DNA of 64,000 nt from Pholis gunnellus (taxonomy: Eukaryota > Chordata > Actinopteri > Perciformes > Pholidae): NCBI GenBank assembly GCA_910591455.2, contig OU342809.1:12355815-12419814 (forward strand), read 5' to 3'. Each line of letters starts with the position of its first letter. Within the stretch, counting starts at the first letter, position 1. Shown here piece by piece: positions 34,490 to 47,791 of this stretch. Position numbers and translations under genes: made by a program. The notes beneath the pieces were generated by a model. The model was given only the letters and a program-made list of their open reading frames with translations. It had not been told where the DNA came from and did not search any database.

Positions 34490-35205
34490 AGAAGAAGAAA
34501 AAAAAAATGAGTGACAAAAGAAAAAAGAAGGAGAAAGAAAGGAGAGAAAAGCTGTTAAGAGAGAGGGAGGGAGGGAGACAGACGTGGGGGAGAAAGAATA
34601 AGGAAGAAAGAAGCACAGGGAGGGGGAGTGAAGCTGAGTGGAGGAAGAGGAGGAGGAGGAGGGGGGGGGGGGGGGGGGGGGGTGAGAGAGACAGAAAGAA
34701 AAAGGGAGAGAGGAAAGAGAGCCGGGTGGGGGAGGGAAGAAGAGAATGCAGTAAAAAGGAGGAAGAAGGAAAAGGAGAGATGGGGGGGGGGGGGGGCTGG
34801 GGCATAAGAAAGGATGTGGCAAGAGAAAGAGAAAGAAAGAATAAAAGAGAGAGAAAAGAAAGAGGGGAGGGGGTGGAGGAGGGTGGGAGGGTGGGGATGG
34901 GAAGAGAGATAGAGGGTTGAAAGAAAATGCAGTGAAAGGAAAGAAGGAGAGAGAAAAAGAGAGAAGAAAAAAGGGGGATGGTGGAGTGTGAAAATAAAAA
35001 AGAAGAGTCCATCAGCAAGAGAAAAGAGAAAAGGAAGGAGGGGGTGGGGGTGGGGGGTTCAGAATGAAGAAGAGGAGGAGGTGGAGGAGGAGGGAGGGGG
35101 GACGGGCGGGGGGGGGGGGGGGGGTGGAGAGCAAAGGGAATGGAGAGAGGAAAGGAGATAGAGAGACGGAGAGAGTGAGGAAAAGGAAAAACAGCAAGGG
35201 AAGAC
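34490..35205 (+). repeat. Polypurine tract 2 (about 0.7 kb)
   Basis: The plus strand is nearly free of C and T for about 700 bp. It includes G-runs at 34661-34682 (22 G), about 34784-34796 and 35108-35124 (17 G). This is the longest such tract in the window. Confidence 0.92.
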
Positions 35206-35584
35206 ATTAACTATTGAACTTCCAGATTTCTTTCAGGCTGTGTTGAGAAACAGTGCGGCAGAGTACCTGCAGGCAAAGTACAGGTTGTGTGCTTAAGTAG
35301 TCGGCTCTGAAGATGATCCTGATAATTAGACAGGTATTCCAATATACCAGAGCTTACCTTACCCATTTTAACTGGTAAACAGGGAAATGTGTGGGGAGAA
35401 GAAATAAAAAAGTGCATTTGAGAAATGTATGTATAGGTGCAGGCGAGCGCGACACACACTGTGTGGACAGATGCCAATTGTGACTGTAAGGCTGAGGACT
35501 GTGCATAAACATTTCCTACTAAATAACAGGAAAGGGCAAACCTTGAAAACCTTGATCAATCATCAGCGGCTGGGAGTGCTGCTA

Positions 35585-35850
35585 GAATGAAAAAGATAGA
35601 GAGAAAGGGGAGCGGAGGGGGGAGGAGGGAGAGATAGGGAATGAGAGTGAGCGCGAGGGAGGCAGGGAGGGGAGGGGAGGGGAGGGGAGGGAGAGAGAGA
35701 GAAAGAGAAAGATTGAGTGAGGGTGTGAGTGAGGGGGAGAGATAGCAGGAAGTCGAGGGAGAGAATGGGAGAGAAAATAGAAGGAGAGCAAGGGAAGAAA
35801 CAAAGAGATAAGAGGCTGAAAGACAAAGAAACCACATGGAAGAAACAACA
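35585..35850 (+). repeat. Polypurine tract 3
   Basis: Purine-rich plus strand with repeated GGAGGGGAGGGGAGG units near 35.66-35.69 kb. It underlies the C-terminal third of a spurious 372-codon minus-strand frame. Confidence 0.88.
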
Positions 35851-36019
35851 AGGGACACGTACATAAAACAACACAGAACTAGCCTATGGGGAAAATGAAA
35901 AAGACACAGACAACAAAAGTTTGGGGAAGAAATACACTGGCTCCTTTCCAGGCCTGAATCTTCATAACAGCAAAAGGAAAAAAAAACCTGCTCGCTTGTC
36001 CATTTACTTTGGGTACATT

Positions 36020-36021
<2 letters not shown>

Positions 36022-36054
<33 letters not shown>
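36022..36054 (+). repeat. (GT)n microsatellite
   Basis: A GT run of about 33 bp followed by a G-run. Confidence 0.95.
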
Positions 36055-36057
<3 letters not shown>

Positions 36058-36149
36058 GGGGTTACAGCATACTGGGAAAGGCTACGGTGGATAATAAGCG
36101 TAAAACTTTCAGGTCTTAGATTTGACAGGTTCCTGTGAGCATATGAGGA

Positions 36150-36150
<1 letters not shown>

Positions 36151-36186
<36 letters not shown>
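36151..36186 (+). repeat. (GA)n microsatellite
   Basis: A GA run of about 36 bp, again with purines on the plus strand. Confidence 0.95.
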
Positions 36187-36188
<2 letters not shown>

Positions 36189-36813
36189 AGGGAAGTAAAC
36201 CATTGCCCTGCTCTCAAGTGTACTAACCCTCAACTGGGATTTCAAATGTGTGTTTGTATGTGGTTGCGTGTGCGCAAGTTGTCTGATGTCTGAGATCAGG
36301 GACAAACACACACTCACACACACACACCATTGAAACCAACACGCTTTCAGTTCCCCACAGCCCTGAAACAACACACTTCTGACACGGGTGTCCGTATGAC
36401 TTACTGTATTTCTACCAGCGACTTCTTGTCCGTTTTTTAAACCCCGGCCTCGTTCGCTGCGCTGTTTATCTATAGGAGGACAACGCATGCAGTCCAGTGT
36501 CACATCCTCTCTGTGATATAGGCCAAAGTTATAACTTTTTTTTTCCAGCAAGAGGAAGAGAGAAAGATGTGAGGAAGAGGGTGGATGTGTGTGTTGGGGG
36601 GTGAGGGGTGAGGGGTGGAGGGGGGGGACAGATTCAGCTATCAGCTGTCTGCTTTCCCCCTGAGAAAAGCTCAATGAATTTTAAAACGGCAGACGACTCA
36701 TTGATGACAACTCCCTGTTTTCTTTCGTTTTTCTCTGGTTAAAACAAATGTGAGTACGCACTCGCATTGACAACACACTGGAGGAACTCTGTCTCATCTG
36801 TAGGTTAGTCTCT

Positions 36814-36818
<5 letters not shown>

Positions 36819-36864
<46 letters not shown>
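36819..36864 (+). repeat. (CA)n microsatellite
   Basis: A CA run of about 46 bp with one CG interruption near its right end. Confidence 0.95.
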
Positions 36865-37709
36865 CCACTCCACTTGCTGTACATTAGTGAGCTCACATTG
36901 TCAGTGTTGTTTCTTCATCCAGCCCAGTGACAGGCTGCACACTGGCCGGGTTTGCCCTGTGTGAGACGCTGTGCTATAGGTGATGGCTATAATTCACCAT
37001 CTTCTTACTGTGAGGTGTGCTGGGAGCTGTGTAGGTTTGCGTATAGGATTGTTATAGCTGCAGCATTCAGGTGAGGATTTTCTTCTGATAAGAAATGGAG
37101 AAAGAAAAGAGAGGAGTCGGTTTGCTCTGTGTTTTGAACTTTGAGTTATTGGACTGATGTTGATGTTATAGACGTCCATTCCTCTCAGACCTGTGTCTCA
37201 GGCAGCAAGCCCACACACCTTCTGTTATTTCCAGTGCTGGATCAGCCTCACCTCTGCACGGCATGCTGATATAATAGTAAGTCTCAAGCATGATTAGCTG
37301 CTGTAATTAAGCTTTCACAAAAAAAAAAAAGAAGCACAGCAGGCTTTTTCATAAGCACAGAACAGACAATCACACAGCTTGAATTTAAGCAATGCAGATG
37401 GAATATCGCAAAACTGTATAAAAACAGCCACACCCTAGTCGCACGCCTCCAGCTTCTTCCATTAAGGTCAGTAAAAACAGACTGGACACACAGACAGCAT
37501 AACACAAACTGAAAAAAAATAAAGCCTCAGTCTTTATCAGTATTGCCTCACTCACTGCTGCGAAGGAGAGCAACTTTGAACGTGAGGCATACGTGATTAG
37601 ACAAGGTTGACTATAGGTGAATCACTTGCAACTTCAAGCAAATAAACAAACAAGAATCTGCAGCATATTCTGCATTTGTTTCAATATTGATGCTTTCCAT
37701 GTTTCCTTT

Positions 37710-37710
<1 letters not shown>

Positions 37711-37749
<39 letters not shown>
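37711..37749 (+). repeat. (C)39 homopolymer
   Basis: Thirty-nine consecutive cytosines, the longest homopolymer in the window. True length is uncertain for technical reasons. Confidence 0.9.
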
Positions 37750-37929
37750 TGTATATTTGGACAAATCTTGTTTTTAATTCACTCAACAAATCATTCTAAA
37801 GCAAACCTCAAGACAGGATGCAGAAATGGCCAAAGCAAAAAAAACCTTAAATAAAAGATTACTCTTCCCATTTTGTAGTGGGGGCACTAAATGGAAAGAC
37901 AGAATATTAGCAATGAAATAGCTCTGCTT

Positions 37930-38330
37930 GGAGACAACATTGGAGAAAGGAGTGTGGGGAGAGCTTGAAAAAAAAAAAAAGGACTGAATATAAAGGAGAA
38001 AAGACAGAGTTGAGGGAGGAGAGGAGAAGAGCATTCAGCAAGGAGGATATAAAAGGAACAGAGAGGGGGGCGAGGGAGTGAGACAGAGAGCTATGGAAGG
38101 AAAAAGAGAAAGAGAAGGGAGAGAGAGCATAAGAGAGCGAGAAAAAGAGGGGGGCATGGGAGAGCAAGAGAGAGAGGAGGAGAGAGAGATCAAGAGAAAG
38201 AGGGAGGAGGGAGGGAGGGGGAGCGAGTGAGAGAAACAGAGACAGAGGACGAAAGAGAAAGACAGAGAGGAGAGAAAAACAGAGAGGGGGAAGGGAGAAA
38301 GAGGGATAGCCACAAGAGACTCAAAAACCA
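37930..38330 (+). repeat. Polypurine tract 4
   Basis: About 0.4 kb of purine-rich plus strand, dominated by GAGAGA, GGGAGG and AAAGAG units. Confidence 0.88.
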
Positions 38331-39059
38331 CAGAATAAAAACCCTCTGTCTGTCTGTAACTCTATATAGATATACAAATATGAATACTAATATATGGGCA
38401 CATTGCATTTTTTCAACAGGAAGGGAGAGTCAACAGCACAGAATTCAATGTGCACCTCAAGTTCATTCAATAAGTCAGCAAACACAATGTAGGACCACGG
38501 AGAACTCATATCTTCTTATCAGGAATGCAGTTTTTCATTGCAGTAAGGTGGGAGAGGAATTTTACCACGGTACTTTATCCTATTTCAGTCGCTCTGAAAG
38601 TCCCTTCCTGCTATGTGATTCATGGAAAAGTGTGCTTATAACATACTGTACAGCCTTACCAGATTACCTCTCTCTGTAGGTGCGGAAATCTGTGCGCGAC
38701 AAGACAGTCGACGCACGTCAAGGAAACGCCTGATGTGGACGATCATGCAAGTGTCCTACATAGTGAAATGGCCCCGGATTTACTCAAGGTGAGGCCCACA
38801 ATGAACCTCAGAAGCCTATTAACACCAGAGGTCTCTGGAGTGCCTTATATGCTGGTTAGAGGCGACCACATTCAAACTGGCTACAACAGACAGTGGGGAC
38901 ACAGACACTGTCCTTCTATGGCCGTCACTCCTTTGTATTATTCCTCCACCTCCCGGTAACAAATTTCAGTCGGAATTACTTTTCTTTCGTCCAAGTTTCA
39001 TTCTTTTAAATCAAACCCTTTGTCTATCTCTTCTTTTGTACCTTCCTCCTGTTTCCATG

Positions 39060-39260
39060 GTTACCTCTCTCTCTGCTCTGTACACTATCTATCTCTTCCT
39101 CCGTTTCCCTCTCTGTCTCTCTCACTCTGTTCTTATCTTTCTCATTTTGCTTTCATCTCTGCCTCCCTTCCTCCTGCTTTATCCCACACCCTCCTCACTC
39201 CGGCTTTTATCTCTCTTCACTTTCATCTGTCTTTCACCTTTCTCTCCCCTTCAAGCCTGC
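39060..39260 (+). repeat. Polypyrimidine tract
   Basis: CT-rich plus strand (TCTCTCTCTCTG, CCCTCTCTGTCTC and similar). This is the only tract of the cluster with pyrimidines on the plus strand. Confidence 0.8.
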
Positions 39261-39569
39261 CATTCCATCATGCTGGTTTTTTGGTTCTTACTTATAGAGA
39301 GAAAGTTTTATCGGTTTCCCTGTCAACTCTGCATTTTTAATCATTTCCAATTTATCCAACCCACTTTCAATGCCATTGAGTCATGCATTAAAATGTCTTG
39401 GGCAGAATGTGCGAGTGTGTGTGACTGTGAGATGGAAAGAATACGGTGCAGGAGGCTGTAGTCTTTTTGCTATCGTAAAGAAAGAGGAATGATTTCTGTC
39501 ATGATATCTGGAGATTAACTGGCTGCTGTGGTTTTGTCTTTCAGGAGTGCAGTAATGGATTTTTCTTCA

Positions 39570-39588
39570 CCCCCCCCCCCCCCCCCCC
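39570..39588 (+). repeat. (C)19 homopolymer
   Basis: Nineteen consecutive cytosines. Confidence 0.9.
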
Positions 39589-40229
39589 AACACATTTTAT
39601 TTTGCCATTTCCATATCAACAGTTACAGTACGTCAACAAATTTACAAACTGGCTCTTATGATTTTATTATTTTTGATTTACTCGTGGACGACGCTCGTGC
39701 TTATCTGAGTCCCACTGAGACCGAAGCCGTTGAGGAGCTAGTGCTCCTCGACATGGGGCTGCCTGCTGTAAGGTAGCCTGTCATTTCTCCGCAGTGATGA
39801 AGATGTTCTTGCGAAGCACAAATGCCTCCCTCTACGCACCTCAGTTGGGAGATAATCGTATTCACACACAGCTGTGGTTGGTTTAACGCACCACCACATC
39901 TTGTGTCACCATGTGATACTGCACACTGAACTCACACCGCTTAACCACAAACAGAGACTGGGACACTGTGGTTCCTCACTACATGGCCCATTGATATTTA
40001 AGAGGACAATCATGGCTATAGACACATGTGTGTGTCTGTTGGCCTAATACCAATTCACTGTAGGGTTGTCATCCATGGCGGTATACATAGGAAGGGGAGT
40101 GTGTCTTCAAGTCAGTGACAAACTCATTCCAAGAGACACTGCATGTGGTGTGGGAGGAAGTTTTGTTCTGCAGCTTTGACTGAAACTAACCTCCCTCCCC
40201 TCTCCCTTGCCTTCCCCTTCCCCTTAAAG

Positions 40230-40480
40230 TACCACAACTATTCAGAAAAGAGAATAAAGAAAACCTGAATAGAGGAAGAGGAAAAAAAATGGGGTCCCTA
40301 GGCGAGAAAGAAAAGAAAAACAATGAAAGAAAACAGAATGAAAAGCAGCCAAAGAAACACTGAAGGAGAGAAAGAAGGACAGAGAGAGGGAGGGGAGAGA
40401 CAGAAAAAGATACAGAGCAAAAGGAGCATAAAGCAGAGAGAGAAAAGCATAGCAAAAAAAAAATACTGAAAGCTCTGAAA
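40230..40480 (+). repeat. Polypurine tract 5
   Basis: Purine-rich plus strand (AAAGAAAAC, GAGAGAGGGAGGGGAGAG), less pure than tracts 1-4. Confidence 0.75.
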
Positions 40481-41019
40481 GACAGGAACATTTCAGTGGA
40501 AATAAATTCCAAGTAGAAAATGAGGGAAGCACTATATTGGAAAGGAAAAGGTTTATGTGGAATTGCTCAAAATGGGTTTGAAAAGTCGCTAATAACAGAA
40601 GCGATTGCGCAAATACTAAAGACTACGCTTTTTTATTAAATGAACATTCACACCAAATTAGGCTGGCCGAACTCCTTGTTTCCATCATAGTAATGAAAGA
40701 CAAACAGCAGACAAGCCACATATACACATGCTTTGACTGTTAGGAACTGTTCATATTATGTGGAACAGAGAACCAAACAGGTTTGACCTTTTAAATTTAC
40801 CACATAATTTGGCCTCCCTGTGTTTTACTTCATATTACTCATCATCAGCGTGTCTGCCAGAACACTTATTATTATTAGCATTATTGATGCAAGGTTTGTT
40901 TACACCAGAAGGAGGGAGTACATATGATTTGCGTATGCTGCAGAAAGAAAATGAAATACTTTGAAGTCTAAATGTGATGTAACTACAATTAAAAAAATCA
41001 CTTCAAGATTTAAAGAATA

Positions 41020-41280
41020 ATTTCACATTTTGGGAAATGCGTTTATTTGCTTTGTGGCTGACACTCAGCCCCGACTCTTCTGTTGGTAAATATGAGGCTA
41101 CAGCCAGCAGCCGCTTAGCTTAGCTTAGCATAGCTACCCACAAAGACTGGAGGACAGGGAAAAAAAGCTAGCAAAGGTAACACAATGCTAGCAGCACTAC
41201 AGCTCACTAATTAACATAATCTATATTGTTTGTTAAAGACTTCACGTGATGCTTGTAGGTGTTTTATCTTATGACAGAGT
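41020..41280. repeat. Teleost dispersed repeat (family copy 2)
   Basis: This copy reads TTTTGGGAAATGCGTTTATTTGC, then AAATATGAGGCTACAGCCAGCAGCCGCTTAGCTTAGCTTAGCAT, then AAAGACTGGAGGACAGGG and CTCACTAATTAACATAATC. That order is characteristic of a very abundant percomorph repeat and matches the worn copy at 2.29-2.58 kb. Confidence 0.75.
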
Positions 41281-44200
41281 CAGACTAGATCAGTGTTTCC
41301 CAAATATTCTTTCTGGGGACCCACTTTTTAAAAATGACAAACCATCTTCACCCAATTCACAACAGCCCTTTACATCTTTTGTGTGGAAATGAACATTCCT
41401 GATAATTTTTACTGCCAGTTCCGTATCGCCTTATATGATCCTGAATAGGTAAACCAGCCATGTGTTATTGGGAACTTAACAAAAGTTGATTTTTCATCAA
41501 AATCTTGGCAAGAAATTTAGCAAGTTCTCAAAATGCCAAGCAATAATAATAATATAGAATGGCACAATTTCAGAGATAAATTTAAGCTTTTGAGAAATAG
41601 TTATACGTCTCATTTATTCCCTAATTGACTTAACTTATGTGATTGCAGCCCCTCCATCTGACTGAGGCTCAGTTCTCAGTCTATGTGGCTCGCAGGAGGT
41701 TAACTCTGTCCACTGGCACCAGTGATGTCATGATCAAGAATCTGATACTAGCTATCAGCAATACAATCTGTAATTGAAAACACTGACCTTCCAGCTCTTT
41801 TCTAGCAAAGATGCGCGTGACAAACAATAATAATTGTGTTGGCCAATATGAACGATCATGTAATGAGCTATGTGCACCTTCGACACACTGCAGGTATCAT
41901 CTTCCTATTGGTCCAACATCATCCTCGATGCATCGGTGAGTGATTTTCATATTCATATTTGTAACCACATCTCAGAATGATTAAATTCATTCTCATGGTG
42001 AAAATATAAAGACTGAAATTTAAAGCCAAGTTATTACAAAACAGAATCACGTATCTTAAAAGAGTAACAGGCCATATTATTACTGCACTGCATCAGGGTA
42101 GCCTATTGCAATAGCTGTACTATAGAGTACATTATGAGCAACATTACTTCCATTTAAGAAATGCAAGGTGTTTGTTAGACAATCAGTATTTGACCTTCTT
42201 AAATGAGTTCTGTTTTTGAGACTTTAACATTCATTTCTATCCATTTTGAAGTCATCTTTATGCAGCAAATATCCTCTTATCCCAAAAGGGCTGAGGAGGT
42301 ACAAAAGGGTGCTTTCACGTTCTTTTAAATATTTTTGACGTTTCTGCTTTTTATAAATATTATTCAAAATAAAATCCTTTAAACTATGACAGTAGGAATT
42401 ATTCATGGCAAACAACAGTCACTGAGTTTACATGAATATAGTAGTTTAATAGTTTCATTAAGTGTTACATGGTTCACAGAAAGCTGACTTCCTCAGTAAC
42501 AAGAGTGGATGAGTGTTAGTTTACAGGAAATATGAATAGTATGGCAAAATAGAGGCACTTGACAATTGCTATTTTTATTATGTATTTGTTTATTTGTAGT
42601 GATTGATTTGCCTACTACGCTGCTCTTGTTTCAAATACATATTCTGCTACCTTTGTGGAACTGAATCAAACGTAAAAAGAAACCAGATTAGTGGATAAAC
42701 ATGTCAAGAATAATTTGACAGATTGACAAGTAAGCTCCGTCTCTTGACCTTAAATCAAATAACCTACTGCAGGTTGTTGCAATAGGCAGGGTATAATCTG
42801 ATTAAAAATAAATTAAAATAGTGCATGTAAATATGCAGGATGTTTATGTACATTGTTCAAGTTCTTCTACTATCTGGTTGTCTGATTTTTGTGATCAAGC
42901 ACCTTGATGCTTTATTGCTGACTGAACTGGAGCTTCACATCGTTCTCTGCTGCTGTACCTAAAACTATGACTCTAATAACATTATTATGATAACATTATA
43001 ATGAAGACTGGAAATAACATTATTATAACATTATCATTATAGTCACTCACTCTTTATTCAAAATTCAAACGTTCATTCAAGCGTGGGAACATTTTCTTCA
43101 TTCAAACGGTTCCTGACCTTTTGAATTAAAAACGTCCAGTTTTTTAGCGTAACAATCAAAATAGTTTGTCAGTAGACGGCACTCTCAAAATTCCCTATTA
43201 GTAAACTCAGCTAATGAGTACAAATGAAGGAGGACACTAAAGCAGCACTATGTGACAGTATTTTAGGTTCTAGATGGCAAAACTGCTTTATTTGGGTTGC
43301 GTTCAAAAAATTAATTCAAACAAATTAAATTAGTTCAAACTTTGAAAAAGTGACAGCCCAATAAACTTTCCTCTTATTTAGACGTTAATATCTTGAACGT
43401 TTTTTAATCCTTATTTGCCCACTTTAATCACACATTTGTGTTCCTATGAGAACAACGGCATTGACATTGTTTTGTTATTATTTAATACAATTTTTAGAAA
43501 TTGATGCAAAAATCAAGACAAATGTAGGCTACCTTTGAGATGATGCAAGGTGGTATCTTGGCTCAACCCTTTCTCTTAGGAATTACATTTATATGCTGCT
43601 TTTTTGCAAGAGCAACTACATTTTAAAATAGACACGAGATGTCACCTGAGTCACGTTTATTATCAACATAATGAAGAAATGTTTTAGTGAACAAACTAGC
43701 AAAATGTTCATCAACACCATATTCACCTCTGCCCCATTCACCCCGATCGACTGTTTGCTTGCAGTACAAAAACGTATATCACTTCCTACACTCAAAAAAA
43801 AAACGTTGCCTGAGAACATAATCCAGGCAGCAATCACGACCATAAAAAATGTGGTAAATTTAATTATAATTTCAATTTTTGTAAGCAATGATTGTATTGG
43901 ACTGCATTATGTTGAAAGGCTTTTTTTCCATTTCCATTTCCATACATACTGGGAAAGAATGTATATTATTAGAATAAAATAAATTGGATTGGATTGCAAT
44001 TATATTGCACCAGTGTAGCTAACTGATTATAAGAGAATGACTTTGACTTTGCAGGTTCAAATATATAAATCCACTCTAGCAGTTGTTAAAATCATGATAG
44101 CATGGGCAGTCCTACCTTTACAAGTCACTTAATTGACCCAAACCTCAGAACGTAACTGCCGACAGTAGATCAGTTTAAATGATTGGATTTGGTTGCCAAG

Positions 44201-47200
44201 TGCTTCCTCTGTTTATCGTGCCTTCATATCGGTTGGTGTTATTCACTCAACAGCAAGGTTACAGTGCAGCACCCGTATGAACAGCACACACATACACAAG
44301 TCATCTGTAGTTTATCTTCAAAGAAGACAAGCATTGGGGTGGATCTTTTATTTAATAGCATAATAATCAGTATGATCAGTATGATCAGTAAGTATTTGTG
44401 TGAATACTCCTTTAGCAGAACCACCAACTCTAGCACAAGCAAATTAGCTGGATAACCAACACACATTTTCAACACTTTGCACTTGGACTGGGTAAAGAAG
44501 AGTCTCTAGGTCCACAGTCTGTTTGATGTCAAACGATGCACATCAGTTAGCTAACGTTGGTAGTAACCCAATGGATAATTCAACTCACCTGTTTTACATT
44601 CAGCCAGTGGTGGTGGCCAGTCAACTTTCATTCCATTATTTTCATCCAGGCAGAAAACTGTAACATGCTTCCAAATGAGTGCAGTTATTTCTAAAACAAA
44701 ACAAAACCGTTTAGTCCCAAGCATATTTTTCTCTTTTTTTCTTCTTCTGTTCATCAGACAGTGACCTTCCTCAAGACCTGTTGGTTTAACTGCCAGTGTG
44801 CCAGAGGCAAAGTTACAATGATGATTCATCTTGGTCTGCGAAAGAGGAATCGTCATTATCTTGGGTAATAGTGGCAGAAGGTTGAGTCTGCCTCATGTAC
44901 CTCGAGACCTATTGTGACATCATCTTCTAACAACTCAAACAAGGTAAGGTGCCCACTCTTGTAAGTCTGTCCCTCAAGGCGTTCTTGGTGTTGCACTCTG
45001 TTGTAGACACAAAAAGACTACAGGACTACTAAAGTGAAGAATGAAAAACAGCTTGAGAGAGAAGTTCAAACCATACCTAGATCCCCTCCGCACATTTGTT
45101 CAATTGCTTTGGGGATTGTTGAGTTTTGGAAGTCTAATTGTTGGATAAATGTTGGAAGCCACCAGCACCCCGCCACTGCCCAATTTCAAACGTCGGAAAG
45201 GTGCACGGGACAGACACGTATTTCCATTTCCTTTAAAATATCTTCTTGTTAATCAAGTGCAAAGTGTTACCTCAGGTATAACCAAACAACTTTCATCTGC
45301 ACCTAAATAAATAAAGACTAAAATTAAGAGAGACTGATTGTTCTTTTACCGTGAGGTAAACACAAATTTCCCTGAATGCCACGTTACAGACACAACTAAA
45401 GACAATTTAGTTCAGCCTGGCTTTGCTGTGTCTGGTGTAGCTCTCACAACTGGGGAGGATATACTGTCCCTATACGATGGTTTGATGAGGAGGTTAGACA
45501 TTTCTCCCTCTTGCGCTTTCTCTTTGGTTTGCAGAACAGATGCTTTGATTTCTTTACCCGCTTGGCTGAAACCCAGGCTCTTCAGTTTAGCAGGGAGATG
45601 AAGTATTGTACGCTACTTGAGACCTCTCTGAAGAAAAAGAATGAAGTTCAAGTTCAAACATTAGCAATAATTTGTGTGGAATATACTATACGTGGGTGCC
45701 CTCGTGGCCCAGGTTTTAAAAGAGTACCAATTTGGCATTGAACTTCCATAACACTGTCAGACTTACAATCAATAGTTAAAAATGGGATCAAAATTGATTT
45801 ACCACAAATACAATCTTTTCTATTGCACGCCTTTTTCTTCCTTGTCAAAACCTGCTGCCTACAGTACCCACAATGCAACTCAAACAGCAACAGTTCAGGC
45901 TGAGATTTGGATGTGTTATGCTAGTAACGTAGCTTTGAGCCGCTAGCCTCAAGCAGAGATGAGGAGTGCACTACAGAAATCTAGTGAGATTCTATAATTT
46001 ACAAACCTGCAGTCTTCAGCCCCAACCGACGTGTGCCATCTGATAAATCATCTAAAGAGACATCATCAGATTTCCACGGAAGCCACAAAGACAATTAGCT
46101 AAATCATTTCACATATACAGAAGTGCTCCCCAGGAAAACAGATTATGAGGTGTAAAATCGGCAGAGTTCCCCTTTGGGGCACTGACCATGAACAGCAACA
46201 TCTTCTTTCAACCGTTTGATGAAATAAGAATGGAAAATGTGTACTTGAAACACCAGAGCAGTGTTCAAGAATTAAGGGTGTCAAATAATCCCGCTACATA
46301 GAGGAGACAGAAGGGGGAGCTGAGGAGCATGAAAGGAAGTATAGAGGGAAACTTCCACTGTAGAGCTAGAATTGTCTGGTCAATTGCAGATTGAGATATC
46401 TTTTTTTTTTGTTGGGGGCAATGTGGGAGAGTTTAGTATGCACAACACAGAAATCAATCTGATGACCTATAGAAGAGGAAAGAGATGAAGATGGGGCAGC
46501 TTTTGGTGTGACAGCCCCTTGCTGGCAGAGAATTGAATCTTATTAGAACTGTCTTCTGCAGTGTATCGTCTTCTCTTTCTCCATGTGCTGCTCAGCTGCA
46601 CTGTCTGAATAAACAAAATACTGAAAATCACTGTGGTTAAAAAAAGCATAAAGCATGCCAATTAAGCTCATAGTTCTAATCCAATGCAATTGTGAAGAAT
46701 GTTGTGATGTTTGATCTCTTAATTGTTTTGAGTTTTTTATTCTACGCATAGAGTGACCTCTGGAATGATACAGCCTTCTCCAAAATAAGGTACAAACAAT
46801 ATGTTTTGTACTGTGATTATGCGGATTATACATAAACCACCAGTGGACTCTCATTCCCTGTGTTTCTATTAGAATTTGGTTTTGACTATGAAAGAAATCA
46901 TTATCACATCAATCAAATTGTAATCGCTGCTGCTGGTAAAGAGCAAATCTATTCAGCTCTAAAAATCTATTTTCCTCTTGTCCAGATAGCATCCTGGACA
47001 TGTTTTATATTATTTTCATCTATTTCACACTATATCCAATGTAAGAATACAGTTTTGGAGACTGTAGACTAATAATAAACCAACTCCCTCCTTAAAAGCC
47101 TATTAATTATCAATATTCAGTGAGTAATGTTTTTGTCAATGATAACATTTCCAAATACAAGACGGTGGCTTTACAGAGATTGCTTCATTAATCCGATGGG

Positions 47201-47736
47201 GTTTGGCGGAAAATGTCTTAAAAAAAGATGAAGTTATTCAACTGAAAACAAGTCTAGAGATGTGATCCTGTTATTCCTGTCCATGCAGTTCCTCTTTCAG
47301 GTTTAAAAACAGCCATCCTCACAGTCTGTTTTCTCAACTTTACTGCAGGAGGCTGGCTAATTCTCATTACATATGAGAAGGAAAAACAATATAGACATTT
47401 CACCACACTATAGAAAACTTTATAACAGCGTAACAAACGTGTTAGTATGCTCATCTTTGAAGTCACATTAAAAAAGGAAAAAAGAACTCACTGGTAAAAG
47501 TACAATATGCTTTTTTAATATATAATTGTTGATGTTTGTTTTATATGGTTACGGTGGTCTTTTAACACTATTGTACTGCAGTGCAATGTTTTGATGATCA
47601 GGTTCATGTCATATTTGTATCTTGTGTACCTGCACACAATGAGCACATGATATGATTCACTTTTAGACTGCAGCAGGTGGCAACAGTTGATGGCAGTACT
47701 GTGATATAATAAGTAGCAACAAAAGATAGAAGTAGT

Positions 47737-47791
47737 GAAGAAGAAGAAGAAGAAGAAGAAGAAGAAGAAGAAGAAGAAGAAGAAGAAGAAG
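47737..47791 (+). repeat. (GAA)18 trinucleotide repeat
   Basis: About 55 bp of pure GAA repeat with purines on the plus strand. Confidence 0.95.

Noticed and set aside
34448..35207. 239-codon minus-strand and 137-codon plus-strand frames
   Set aside because: Low-complexity products of the second polypurine tract, with no recognisable family.
35556..36674. 372-codon minus-strand frame, the longest unexplained one
   Set aside because: It crosses a polypurine tract, GA and GT microsatellites and plain sequence, with composition changing at each. No motif or conserved block is visible, so openness by composition is more likely than a gene.
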